The notes under the pieces were generated by a model. That model did no database searches. It saw nothing but the letters and a program-made list of their open reading frames with translations, and was not told where the DNA came from. 64,000 bases of DNA from MFD04716-140 sp963703125 (GTDB taxonomy: Bacteria > Bacteroidota > Bacteroidia > Flavobacteriales > Flavobacteriaceae), in contig OY969790.1 of the NCBI GenBank assembly GCA_963703125.1, forward strand, positions 2,294,001 to 2,358,000, written 5' to 3'. Every line of letters starts with the position of its first letter. The first letter of the stretch is position 1. Both the position numbers and the translations under genes were made by a program. This document shows positions 53,127 through 62,442 of this stretch, one piece after another.

Positions 53127-55745
53127 TTAATCTTTCATTTCCATAATTATATTCGCAATCAAAGCGGTCCATCCCGTTTGATGCGATGCACCTAAACCTT
53201 TGCCATTGTCCCCATCAAAGAATTCATAAAAAAGATGTTGGTTCTTAAAATGTACATCCTTGGTAAAAAATTTGCCAGGATCATCGGAGTGATATTGAAA
53301 TTTACCTTTGGTATTGGGTTCAAAAAGTTTTAATAACCTTTTGCTGAGCTCGTTCGCTATTTCCTTTAGATTAAGCTTGTTCTTGGACCCTGTAGGGAAT
53401 TCATATACATATTTGTCGCCATAAAAAGTATAGTATTTTCTTAAAGACTGTATAATCATATAATTCAAGGGCATCCAAATAGGCCCCCTCCAGTTTGAGT
53501 TACCACCGAACATATTTGAACGGCTCTCACCCGATTCATATTGAATCTGGTGAAGACCGTGATGTTGAAAAACAAAGGGGTGTTTTTCATGGTATTTGGA
53601 CAGTGATCTAATACCATAATCTGACAAAAACTCATCTTCATCCAATAGCCTTTTTAATAGATGTTCTAGGCGGAATCCGCGCATGATGGAAAATAAATAG
53701 TTACCATCTGTATTGGCCTCTTCAATGTTTGATACCAACGAAGCCAGATCGGGCCTTGTTCTTTCTATTTCTGCCGCCCTGCCCTTGAAATTTTTTAATT
53801 GAACGAAAAGATCTTTATGAATGATCTCTACCGCAAACAAAGGAATGATACCAACCAAGGACCTTACTCTTAAGCGATCCGTTATTCCGCTTGACATCTC
53901 AACAACATCGTAATAGAAATTATCTTTATCGTCCCAAAGCGAAATATCTCTCTTGCCAATATGATGCATTGCCCAGGCAATATTCAAAAAGTGCCTAAAA
54001 AATTTGGCAACCGCATCTTCGTATATTAGATTGGTCTTAGCCAATTCCAATGACATGCGCAACATATTCAGGGTAAACATGGCCATCCAACTGGTGGCAT
54101 CTGCCTGCTGCATGCGCGTAATGCCCTGGGGCATATGATTGCGGTCAAAAACACCTATGTTGTCCAATCCCAAGAATCCACCTTCAAAAAGATCGGTGCC
54201 GCTTTTATCCTTTTGATTTACCCACCAGGTAAAATTGATCAATAGTTTTTGGAAGGCCTTCTCTAAAAATTTAGAGTCTCCAATACCGGTTTTTAGGCGA
54301 TCCTTTTCGTACACATTCCAAACTGCCCAAGAATGTACGGGGGGATTAACATCACTGAAATTCCACTCATAGGCGGGAATTTGACCATTGGGATGCATAT
54401 AGTTGTCCTGTAAAACGAGGATCAACTGTTCTTTGGCAAAATAGGGGTCGATTTCAACAAAAGATGCCATATGAAAAGCCAGGTCCCAAGCGGCATACCA
54501 AGGATATTCCCATTTATCCGGCATTGAAATGACATGACGGTTCGTAAGATGCTGCCAACTAAAATTTCTGGGATCGGAGCGGTAAGGTTGTCCTTCACCG
54601 GGCCCTCCAAAAAGCCATTTAAAAACATCGTAATAATAAAACTGCTTGGTCCACAGAAGGCCGGAAAATGCTTTTTTTGCCAAATCCCTATGAAATGCCG
54701 GGATATCTTCATTTAAAAGTTTGCCATAGAATTCATCGCACTCCCATATACGTTGTTCGAACACCGTATCATAACCGATCCAAGGATCCTTCAATTTCTT
54801 TTTGCTCAAACGAACTTTAACGCTTTTTTCTTCGCCCGGTTTCAGTCTTATTTTGTACCAAACCGCGAATTTCGAGCCATTTTTCAAAGGATTCACTGTC
54901 TTTGCACCCTCAATCACATAATCGTTGATTCCGTCCTTGACATAATCGACCTCATTGGGAACGTTATAGATACGTTTATTATTGGTTTCGTTTTCACAGA
55001 ATAGTTGCTCACCGACCTCATGGTAAAAATAATATCTTCCATTCCTAGTACTTCTTGATTGAACGCTATCATCAGAAATCGCTTTTATATTTGGTCGCGA
55101 AAACCGTTTGTTGTGCTTCCAGAAGTTTCTGAACCATAAATGGGGCAGAACGTGGATCGTTGCAGGTTTAGAACCCCTGTTTACCACAGTTACTTTCATC
55201 AGAATGTCATTGACATCTGCCTTTGCATATTCTATAAAACAATCAAAATAGGTCTGATTTTTGAAAGCATTCGTATCTAAAAGCTCATATTCCGACTCTT
55301 CCCTGCTCCTACTATTTTTCTTTATCAATTCGCCATACGGATATTTTTTCTGGGTATATTTATAGAGGTACTTTGCATAAGTATGGGTTGGGGTGGATAC
55401 TTGATGAAAATAAAGTTCCTTAACGTCTTCGCCGTGATTTCCCTGATTATTGGTAAGGCCGAACAATCGTTCTTTTAAGATGGAGTCCTTGCCGTTCCAA
55501 AATGCAGGTGCCAAACAAAGTATTTCCCTTGAATCGCAAAAACCGCCAATACCCTCTTCTCCCCATCTGTAGGCATTGCTCCTGGCCTTGTCATGATCTA
55601 TAAAATTCCATGCCTGACCATCATGACTATAATCCTCGCGAACAGTACCCCATTGTCTTTCAGCCAAATAGGGTCCCCATCTTTTCCAATTCCTGTAATT
55701 ATCCGATACTTCTAACCTTTGCTCTTCGGCATTTTTAGCGATCAT
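53127..55745 (-). CDS. GH63-type glucosidase (MGH1-like glycoside hydrolase)
   Basis: An 872-residue, apparently cytoplasmic enzyme. N-terminal marks are RNWKRWGPYLAERQWGTVRED and SNAYRWGEEGIGGFCD. The C-terminal (alpha/alpha)6 barrel has HVISMPDKWEYPWYAAWDLAFH, PAYEWNFSDVNPPVHSWAVW and SNWRGPIWMPLNY. This matches bacterial GH63-like proteins often labelled glucosidase, which cleave alpha-glucosides or mannosylglycerate-type compounds. There is no signal peptide. It is transcribed alone. Confidence 0.88.
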   Translation of the reverse strand: MIAKNAEEQRLEVSDNYRNWKRWGPYLAERQWGTVREDYSHDGQAWNFIDHDKARSNAYRWGEEGIGGFCDSREILCLAPAFWNGKDSILKERLFGLTNNQGNHGEDVKELYFHQVSTPTHTYAKYLYKYTQKKYPYGELIKKNSRSREESEYELLDTNAFKNQTYFDCFIEYAKADVNDILMKVTVVNRGSKPATIHVLPHLWFRNFWKHNKRFSRPNIKAISDDSVQSRSTRNGRYYFYHEVGEQLFCENETNNKRIYNVPNEVDYVKDGINDYVIEGAKTVNPLKNGSKFAVWYKIRLKPGEEKSVKVRLSKKKLKDPWIGYDTVFEQRIWECDEFYGKLLNEDIPAFHRDLAKKAFSGLLWTKQFYYYDVFKWLFGGPGEGQPYRSDPRNFSWQHLTNRHVISMPDKWEYPWYAAWDLAFHMASFVEIDPYFAKEQLILVLQDNYMHPNGQIPAYEWNFSDVNPPVHSWAVWNVYEKDRLKTGIGDSKFLEKAFQKLLINFTWWVNQKDKSGTDLFEGGFLGLDNIGVFDRNHMPQGITRMQQADATSWMAMFTLNMLRMSLELAKTNLIYEDAVAKFFRHFLNIAWAMHHIGKRDISLWDDKDNFYYDVVEMSSGITDRLRVRSLVGIIPLFAVEIIHKDLFVQLKNFKGRAAEIERTRPDLASLVSNIEEANTDGNYLFSIMRGFRLEHLLKRLLDEDEFLSDYGIRSLSKYHEKHPFVFQHHGLHQIQYESGESRSNMFGGNSNWRGPIWMPLNYMIIQSLRKYYTFYGDKYVYEFPTGSKNKLNLKEIANELSKRLLKLFEPNTKGKFQYHSDDPGKFFTKDVHFKNQHLFYEFFDGDNGKGLGASHQTGWTALIANIIMEMKD

Positions 55746-56123
55746 ATTTCCTCAAAAAATTAGTGACTAAACATTTAAGATAACCTTAAAAATAGACAAT
55801 TGGACGTCATTATTCATTTGGACGGAAAGCATGTTCTCAGTATTGCCTTTTCGATATTTTTAGGGCTTAGATTTGATTATTTGATAAAATAAAGAGTCTA
55901 TTGCTATCAATCTTTAACCAAGTGGCGAAATAGCTCCGACCATGTCAGTACATTTAGATTTTAGCTTAGAGCCCACTGCAAAAATTCCATGCTTAATTTA
56001 AAAGAGGTTACCGGGCCAAGGTTCATTACGGGTTAGTGAATCGGGAATAGATCAATTGTAAAATGGAATGTGTCAACAATTTCTTTTTCTTCTGATTACT
56101 TTTAATCCGCTGGTCTAGATAGG
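55746..56123. other. 378-bp divergent intergenic region
   Basis: The region between two divergent genes should hold both promoters, but no perfect TAnnTTTG was found. The nearest match for the rightward gene is TACTTTTA around 56097. No further frame, repeat or RNA is seen. Confidence 0.4.
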
Positions 56124-57002
56124 ATGAAATTTTTAGATATGAACGAGAGTCACAAGTTTAAGTTTGAACACTTTCCACGATTACTTGTAAAATCCTTTAA
56201 CGAGTGGATTGATAAAGATCCCTTTAAGCTTGGGGCAGTAGTGGCATATTATGCAATTTTATCCTTGCCCGCTCTGCTGATTTTAATTTTGGATTTGGTT
56301 GGTGCCGTATGGGGACGAGAATTGGTTCAGGGTAGGCTCTTTTCAGAAATATCGACTGCCATGGGGCCAGATACGGCTCTTTCTATTCAAGAAATGATAA
56401 TAAGAAAAGGAGATTCCCCAACCTCTATTTTTGCCACCGTTCTAGGTATTGGGGTTTTAATTTATGGCTCTACCGGAGTATTTTACCAACTTCAAAATGC
56501 ACTTGATGATATATGGGAAATAGAAGGAAAATATCATAATGAAATTATAGGCACTCTTTTAGGAAGATTAAAAAGCTTTGGTTTTATTTTAATTTTCGGT
56601 TTTCTTTTATTGATCAGTTTTGTCTTAACGGCACTTCTTACAACTTTTGCAGATAGAATATCACAATTTTTTTCGACCGAGGCTACAGGGATTGCTTATT
56701 TATTGGATATAATGATTTCATTGGTCTTCATTTACTTCTTATTTGCCGCCATGTTTAAATATTTGCCTAGTAGGGCCATACCTTGGAGAGCTGTAAAAAT
56801 TGGCGCTGCTTTGACGGCTCTTCTATTCATAATTGGGAAATATGTTTTAACCTTTTATTTTGGACAAACTGAACCGGAATCTACCTATGGTGCCGCTGGA
56901 TCAATAATAATAGTCATGTTATGGGTGTCCTACTCAAGCTTAACCCTATTTTTTGGAGCCCAGTTTACCAAGGTATATTCAGATAGCTATGTGAGGCCAT
57001 AA
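56124..57002 (+). CDS. YihY/virulence factor BrkB family membrane protein
   Basis: A 292-residue inner-membrane protein with six helices. Family marks are DPFKLGAVVAYYAILSLPALLIL, LIYGSTGVFYQLQNALDDIW and YGAAGSIIIVMLWVSYSSLTLFFGAQFTKVY. Once called ribonuclease BN in error, the family is now viewed as a lipid or polysaccharide transporter candidate without proof. It is followed by a convergent AraC gene. Confidence 0.93.
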   Translation: MKFLDMNESHKFKFEHFPRLLVKSFNEWIDKDPFKLGAVVAYYAILSLPALLILILDLVGAVWGRELVQGRLFSEISTAMGPDTALSIQEMIIRKGDSPTSIFATVLGIGVLIYGSTGVFYQLQNALDDIWEIEGKYHNEIIGTLLGRLKSFGFILIFGFLLLISFVLTALLTTFADRISQFFSTEATGIAYLLDIMISLVFIYFLFAAMFKYLPSRAIPWRAVKIGAALTALLFIIGKYVLTFYFGQTEPESTYGAAGSIIIVMLWVSYSSLTLFFGAQFTKVYSDSYVRP

Positions 57003-57063
57003 CCGTTTCAGGGAATTTATCAAGTTTATGCCCTGTTCGGTAGATAGTAAAACAAAATTGCTT

Positions 57064-58092
57064 CTAAAATTTTTGAGGTGACGATTTTAGTTCCCTGTAC
57101 TTTGAGGGTGACATGCCATAATGTTCCTTAAATAGTTTTGAAATATAGCTTACACTGTTGAATCCAATTTTATAGACGATTTCCGAAATTGTCAAATCGG
57201 TTTCTACCAATAAAAAACAAGCCTTTTCCAAGCGGGTACTCAAAATAAAATCATTGACGGTTTTTCCATATTTATACTTAAAGCCTTGCTGTAATTTGTT
57301 CACATTTAAACCAACTTCCCGCGCTAAATCCGGAATGCTACCCAAATCACTTAAATTTTGCCGTATGTAATGGGAAGCTTTCAGGATTTGCCCAAGCTCC
57401 GATTTTCTAAGCAACGATCTATCGTCTTCATTTTTATCATCATCCTCAAGCTGTTCAATTTGTTTTACAAGAATTTGATATGATTTACCCTCTAGCTCCA
57501 TTCGTTCTAGGGCATGGTTTTCCGAGTACTTTCCAATTGTATTGAAAACGTCGGCAAGGTATAAAGTGTAATATCCTTCGCGATAGAACATTTTTTGGGC
57601 ATGGATATCATAGAATAATTCCTTCAAAAGAGGACCCATAAATTCAATCTCACATTGCATATATTTTAAAAAAAATGCCCTGTTTATTTCTAAACTCGCC
57701 AACGAAGTGGCCTTTTTTGAGACAAATCGCAATACATGGCCATTATGTGCACTGCTTGCTACAATGGCACTTCTATGTTCTCGGATTTCATGCAGAATCG
57801 TATCGTTTATGAATTGATGCTCAATAACTCCGTTCAAACAAAACAAGAATTTAACAGGGTGTGTATCGTCAACATTGAACTTTATTTCAACATCCTCTAA
57901 AAAGGTACATTCATAATAAATAATGCCCAAGCCAGAGGAAAAATTAATTCCATATACAAACCCTGAACCTAAGATTGGGGGAATGTTAACTAGGTATCTA
58001 TTGCATTCTTGTATGTAAGTGGTATTGAATTCTTCGGCCAGATCGCGTATGACTTCGCCCAAGGGCAATGATTTTACTGAATAGGACTTCAT
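57064..58092 (-). CDS. AraC-family regulator (PchR-like)
   Basis: A 342-residue regulator. The N-terminal domain of about 240 residues is variable. The C-terminal helix-turn-helix pair is clear (DLAREVGLNVNKLQQGFKYKYG and LTISEIVYKIGFNSVSYISKLFKEHYG). The size and LNVNKLQQGFKYKYGKTV segment fit the PchR type that often senses siderophores. I chose ATG 58092 over TTG 58098. Targets are unknown. Confidence 0.9.
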   Translation of the reverse strand: MKSYSVKSLPLGEVIRDLAEEFNTTYIQECNRYLVNIPPILGSGFVYGINFSSGLGIIYYECTFLEDVEIKFNVDDTHPVKFLFCLNGVIEHQFINDTILHEIREHRSAIVASSAHNGHVLRFVSKKATSLASLEINRAFFLKYMQCEIEFMGPLLKELFYDIHAQKMFYREGYYTLYLADVFNTIGKYSENHALERMELEGKSYQILVKQIEQLEDDDKNEDDRSLLRKSELGQILKASHYIRQNLSDLGSIPDLAREVGLNVNKLQQGFKYKYGKTVNDFILSTRLEKACFLLVETDLTISEIVYKIGFNSVSYISKLFKEHYGMSPSKYRELKSSPQKF

Positions 58093-58301
58093 AGTCAATT
58101 TTCTAATGACATTACGGTTATTTTATTGATTACAATATAAACCAATTTCAGATTTGAAAGAGGACAAATTTTGAGGGCGTAAAGAGGTATCTATTTTGTT
58201 AAGGAATATATGTATTGTGTTAAATCGTCCATTATTCCTTCTATATCTTTACTTCGCTAATTTCACTGGTCTTCAAATGGGTCCGGATATACAAAGTTGA
58301 T

Positions 58302-58721
58302 ATGATAAAGAATCCTTACGACCTATCCAGAATATTTTATGTAGATGATGATGCCGATGACCGCGAGATTTTGGAGGAAGTTCTTCAGACATTGTACCCT
58401 GCGGTCTTGGTCAAGGGTTTTGCCGATGGGATGGAATTGTTAAATGGAATATGGTCTTCTCTTGAGGAATTGCCCAGTATCATTTTTATTGACCTGAATA
58501 TGCCATCTTTCAATGGATTTGACTGTCTTGCAGAATTAAAAAAATCCCCGTCACTTCAAGCAATTCCGGTAATTATACTTACCACTTCCTCGTCTATTAA
58601 CGACACGGAGCTTTCCTTGGAACTGGGAGCAAATAAGTTTATTACCAAGCCCAACTCATTTCAAAAGCTTTGTGATGTTATAGAAAGAACGGTGAAGGAA
58701 ATTGCAGACCCGTTTTTCTAG
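58302..58721 (+). CDS. Single-domain response regulator 1
   Basis: A 139-residue CheY-like receiver: acidic pocket DDDADD near residue 16, phosphoacceptor Asp in IIFIDLNMPSFNGFD, Thr in IILTTSSS and Lys in FITKP. There is no output domain. It resembles RcpA-like cyanobacterial and flavobacterial receivers that work with phytochrome or hybrid kinases. No kinase is near. It has a paralogue 0.7 kb downstream. Confidence 0.93.
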   Translation: MIKNPYDLSRIFYVDDDADDREILEEVLQTLYPAVLVKGFADGMELLNGIWSSLEELPSIIFIDLNMPSFNGFDCLAELKKSPSLQAIPVIILTTSSSINDTELSLELGANKFITKPNSFQKLCDVIERTVKEIADPFF

Positions 58722-58817
58722 CACTTTTGAAAATTCTCACTTCAACTAAAAAAAGACAAGGCATCCCAATGATTTGGTAATATGATAATTACGTATGCAG
58801 GGTATTATAGTTTTTGA

Positions 58818-58949
58818 TTAGTTTATTACATAACCCAGTATCCAATAAAGGATAATAAATACAACTACCGTACCTATACAACCGCATTTTCCGCCCCCTA
58901 TTTTCTTGGCGCCCCAACCGGCCAATATTGCCTTTAAGATGTTTTTCAT
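58818..58949 (-). CDS. 43-residue small membrane protein
   Basis: A short gene with ATG at 58949 and TAA at 58818, encoding 43 residues. It opens KNILKAILAGWGAKKIGGGK, then a CGC pair, then one membrane helix (TVVVFIILYWILGYVI). Small proteins with this AGWGAKK-Gly-Cys-hydrophobic pattern occur widely in Flavobacteriia without a name. Its place near CsbD suggests a stress context. The alternation of polar and hydrophobic residues supports coding. Confidence 0.65.
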   Translation of the reverse strand: MKNILKAILAGWGAKKIGGGKCGCIGTVVVFIILYWILGYVIN

Positions 58950-59169
58950 AACTCTAAACTAATTTTAAGAAAAGATACCAATATTGATTAACAAATAATA
59001 CCAAATAACATTAATCAATAAAAGCCCAAAGTTCTTAAATTCATTTTGAAAGTAAGGTATCATATTGCGTTAAGGTCAAAAATTTAATTTTTCACAGTGA
59101 TCCACCCTTAGGTTGGGTTGTAGCTTTATGATAATTAGTTTTTAGTATAAACCTTTAAATGTAAATAAA

Positions 59170-59355
59170 ATGAACAAAGATCAATTAGAAGGAAAATGGA
59201 AGCAGGTAAAAGGCACTTTTAAGCAGAAATACGGTCAGTTGACCGACAATGATATGACGTACGCCGAAGGAAAATTTGACGAAATGTTGGGAAGGCTGCA
59301 AGAAAGGACCGGTATGACCAAAGAGGAATTGAAAAGAGAGATCGATTCTATGTAG
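59170..59355 (+). CDS. CsbD-family stress protein
   Basis: A 61-residue hydrophilic protein with the CsbD signature (LEGKWKQVKGTFKQKYGQLTDND, then EGKFDEMLGRLQERTGMTKEELKREI). CsbD proteins are induced by general stress in many bacteria and have no known biochemical activity. It is followed by a hairpin and lies between two receiver genes. Confidence 0.93.
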   Translation: MNKDQLEGKWKQVKGTFKQKYGQLTDNDMTYAEGKFDEMLGRLQERTGMTKEELKREIDSM

Positions 59356-59367
59356 TAAGTGTTCCAT

Positions 59368-59399
59368 AAAGCTCCGAAACCCAATTCGGAGCTTTGTTT
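59368..59399 (+). terminator. Intrinsic terminator after the CsbD gene
   Basis: Stem AAAGCTCCGAA (59368-59378) and TTCGGAGCTTT (59385-59395), short loop, then TTTG-TTTA. The T-run is interrupted, so termination may be partial. Confidence 0.7.
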
Positions 59400-59442
59400 A
59401 TTTTCAAAAATGGTTTTCTATTCTTAATTCAATGCCTTACTT

Positions 59443-59883
59443 ATGAACAAAATTCATCGTTTTTTTATTGCAGATGATGATCAAGACGACCGCATGTTGT
59501 TGAAAGAGGCTTTAAGGGAGCTAAATCCAGACATTCAGGTTGAGGATTTTGACAACGGCGTCACATTGATGGATGCATTGTTAAAACAGGATGAGTTGCC
59601 CAACGCACTATTTCTAGATTTGAACATGCCGCTAATGAACGGGGAGGAATGTTTGTCAGATATTCGAAATGAGCCCAATTTGTCAAAACTTCCAATCATT
59701 ATATATTCTACCTATGCAGACGATATGAAGATTGATCTTATAAGGCAAAAAGGAGCTGATTTGTATCTTGTAAAACCCGTTTCGTATGAACGGCTCAAAA
59801 TGGCCCTTCACAAATGTTTGGAATATGTTGAACATATGCCGGTGACAGAAAAAGGAAAGACTGAGTTTCTATTGAGATTTTGA
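59443..59883 (+). CDS. Single-domain response regulator 2
   Basis: A 146-residue CheY-like receiver with acidic pocket DDDQDD, phosphoacceptor Asp in ALFLDLNMPLMNGEE, Thr in IIYSTYADD and Lys in YLVKPVSYE. No output domain. It shares the DLNMP and early DDDxDDR layout with response regulator 1, so the two are likely paralogues. No histidine kinase is adjacent, so signalling input comes from elsewhere. Confidence 0.93.
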   Translation: MNKIHRFFIADDDQDDRMLLKEALRELNPDIQVEDFDNGVTLMDALLKQDELPNALFLDLNMPLMNGEECLSDIRNEPNLSKLPIIIYSTYADDMKIDLIRQKGADLYLVKPVSYERLKMALHKCLEYVEHMPVTEKGKTEFLLRF

Positions 59884-60035
59884 AAAATTTTGTGTGGCAA
59901 ACATATATAAAGAAGCATAGTCTATGCCCGGAAAGAGGTTCAAACGGGTTCAAGGGTGAGTTGACGGATTTCTCAAAGTTCATTTAACAGCCAGTAGACT
60001 CTTGAAGATATTAGGCAAATCCAAAACTGGGCAAA

Positions 60036-60073
60036 AACAAAAAAGTCTTCATTGGGCGAAACCCTGAAGACTC
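60036..60073 (-). terminator. Intrinsic terminator of the tRNA-Arg gene
   Basis: On the minus strand AGTCTTCA-GGG-TTTCG-CCC-AA-TGAAGACT followed by TTTTTTGTTTTT. An eight-base perfect outer stem and a three-base inner stem. It lies 13 bp past the tRNA 3' end. Confidence 0.85.
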
Positions 60074-60085
60074 AATGCTTAGCAG

Positions 60086-60159
60086 TGATCGCGACAGGAT
60101 TCGAACCTGTGACCGTCTGCTTAGAAGGCAGATGCTCTATCCAGCTGAGCTACGCGACC
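60086..60159 (-). tRNA. tRNA-Arg (anticodon TCT)
   Basis: A 74-nt gene folding as a full cloverleaf. Acceptor GGTCGCG pairs with CGCGATC (one G-T), the D arm contains AGCTCAGCTGGATAGAGC, the anticodon stem-loop is TCTGC-CTTCTAA-GCAGA with anticodon TCT, and the T arm is ACAGG-TTCGAAT-CCTGT. The discriminator is A. CCA is not encoded. It reads AGA (and AGG) codons and stands alone before a terminator. Confidence 0.97.
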
Positions 60160-60279
60160 ATTGAAAATCAACTTTTTTCAAATGTGCGGCGAAGTTACTA
60201 AAAATATTAGTTTCTTAAAGTTGAAAAGGGAGTAAATAGTTTAAGTTATTTGATTCCGAACAATTTTTAAGGATCAAAA

Positions 60280-62442
60280 TCAGTGGTCTATTAATATTTC
60301 CAATATTTGAATGGCCGCTTCGGGGATTTTGGTTCCGGGTCCAAAAATAGCTACTATGCCGGCATCAAAGAGAAATTGATAGTCCTGTTTTGGGATAACG
60401 CCCCCAACAATGACCATGATATCTTCACGTCTATACTTTTTAAGCTCCTCAATAACTTGGGGGACCAATGTCTTATGCCCGGCCGCCAAGGAGGATATTC
60501 CTAAGATATGTACATCGTTTTCAACCGCTTGTTTGGCGGCCTCAGAGGGTGTTTGGAAAAGTGGACCAATATCGACGTCAAAACCTAGATCTGCATAAGC
60601 CGTTGCCACTACTTTGGCCCCGCGGTCGTGTCCGTCCTGGCCCATTTTGGCAATCATAATGCGAGGTCGGCGGCCATCTTTCTCCGCAAAAAGGTTGGCC
60701 AGTTCTCGGGCTTTTTTGAAACTTTCGTTGGTATTGATTTCTTTTGAATACACTCCTGTAATGGATTGAATTTTAGCGGTATGTCTACCAAATTCCACTT
60801 CCAGTGCCTTGCTTATCTCACCAAGGGTGGCTCTTGCTCTCGCCGCATCAATGGCTAAAGCTAGTAAATTTTCGCTACGTTCCGATGCCTTCGAAATATC
60901 GTTCATTTTTTTTCTTGCCGCAACTTCGAGCTTTTGGAGCGCAACTTTTACCAAATTTTGGTCACGTTTGTTTTTAACGTTTCCAAGCCGCTCAATTTGT
61001 TGTCTTCTTACCTCATTATTATCCACTTCACGAATATCAAGTTCGTCCTCTTCCGCTAATTGAAATTTATTCACGCCAACAATAATATCCTCCCCGCTAT
61101 CTATTCGTGCCTGTTTTTTTGCGGCGGCTTCCTCGATTCTCATTTTAGGAATGCCCACCTCAATGGCTTTGGTCATTCCACCAAGTTCTTCAACTTCCTG
61201 AATAAGCTTCCAGGCCTTCTGGGCAATTTCTTGGGTAAGGCTTTCTACATAAAAACTGCCCGCCCAAGGATCTACCGTTTTTGTGATTTTCGTTTCTTTT
61301 TGCAAATAAATTTGGGTATTTCTTGCGATACGCGCGGAAAAGTCCGTAGGTAAGGCAATGGCTTCATCTAGGGCATTTGTGTGTAAACTTTGGGTGCCAC
61401 CAAAAACCGCGGCAGCTGCCTCTACAACCGTACGGGCCACATTGTTAAAAGGATCTTGTTCTGTAAGACTCCAGCCACTAGTTTGACAGTGGGTGCGCAA
61501 TGACAGCGATTTGATGTTTTTAGGATTGAACTGTTTCACCAGCTTTGCCCAGAGCATTCTTGCGGCGCGTAGTTTTGCGATTTCCATAAAATGGTTCATG
61601 CCAATGCCCCAAAAGAATGACAATCTAGGGGCGAAACTATCTATGGCCATCCCTGCTCCGATGCCCGTTCTAATATATTCCAATCCGTCCGCAAGCGTGT
61701 AGGCCAACTCGATATCGGCAGTGGCCCCGGCCTCATGCATGTGATAGCCCGATATACTGATACTATTGAATTTGGGCATATGTGTACTGGCATATTCAAA
61801 AATGTCGGAAACAATCTGCATCGAAGGTTTTGGCGGGTAGATGTAGGTATTCCGCACCATAAACTCTTTGAGAATATCATTTTGTATGGTTCCGGCCAGT
61901 TGTTCAGGCGTAACTCCCTGCTCTTCGGCGGCAACAATATAGAATGCCATAATGGGCAGTACGGCACCGTTCATGGTCATGGAAACAGAAATCTCTCCCA
62001 ATGGAATATCCTTAAAAAGAATTTTCATGTCCTCGACCGAATCAATGGCAACGCCGGCCTTGCCGACATCTCCCGTTACCCGCTCATGATCACTGTCGTA
62101 ACCTCGGTGCGTTGCCAAATCAAAAGCTACCGAGAGCCCTTTTTGGCCACCCGCTAGGTTTTTGCGGTAAAAGGCATTGCTTTCTTCAGCGGTGGAAAAA
62201 CCGGCATATTGCCTTATGGTCCAAGGTTTTTGAACATACATGGTAGTATAGGGCCCCCGAAGATACGGAGGTATTCCCGCAGCGAAATTAAGGTGATCAC
62301 ACCCACTTAGGTCCTCTACCGAGTAATGGGATTTTAGTACAATTCCCTCGGCGGTCTCAAAATTTTTAAGGCCCGAAACAAGCTTTTTCGCTTCCGTTCC
62401 CGAAGTAGATATGGTGATATTCCGAACATCCTTTCTACTCAT
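60280..62442 (-). CDS. mutB: Methylmalonyl-CoA mutase large subunit
   Basis: A 720-residue adenosylcobalamin enzyme. The N-terminal TIM-barrel part has YAGFSTAEESNAFYRKNL and QKGLSVAFDLATHRGYDSD; the C-terminal B12 domain has the DGHDRG motif (KMGQDGHDRGAKVVATAYADLG). It interconverts methylmalonyl-CoA and succinyl-CoA. I chose ATG 62442 (MSRKDVRN). It overlaps the end of mutA by eight bases, so the two are translationally coupled. Confidence 0.97.
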   Translation of the reverse strand: MSRKDVRNITISTSGTEAKKLVSGLKNFETAEGIVLKSHYSVEDLSGCDHLNFAAGIPPYLRGPYTTMYVQKPWTIRQYAGFSTAEESNAFYRKNLAGGQKGLSVAFDLATHRGYDSDHERVTGDVGKAGVAIDSVEDMKILFKDIPLGEISVSMTMNGAVLPIMAFYIVAAEEQGVTPEQLAGTIQNDILKEFMVRNTYIYPPKPSMQIVSDIFEYASTHMPKFNSISISGYHMHEAGATADIELAYTLADGLEYIRTGIGAGMAIDSFAPRLSFFWGIGMNHFMEIAKLRAARMLWAKLVKQFNPKNIKSLSLRTHCQTSGWSLTEQDPFNNVARTVVEAAAAVFGGTQSLHTNALDEAIALPTDFSARIARNTQIYLQKETKITKTVDPWAGSFYVESLTQEIAQKAWKLIQEVEELGGMTKAIEVGIPKMRIEEAAAKKQARIDSGEDIIVGVNKFQLAEEDELDIREVDNNEVRRQQIERLGNVKNKRDQNLVKVALQKLEVAARKKMNDISKASERSENLLALAIDAARARATLGEISKALEVEFGRHTAKIQSITGVYSKEINTNESFKKARELANLFAEKDGRRPRIMIAKMGQDGHDRGAKVVATAYADLGFDVDIGPLFQTPSEAAKQAVENDVHILGISSLAAGHKTLVPQVIEELKKYRREDIMVIVGGVIPKQDYQFLFDAGIVAIFGPGTKIPEAAIQILEILIDH

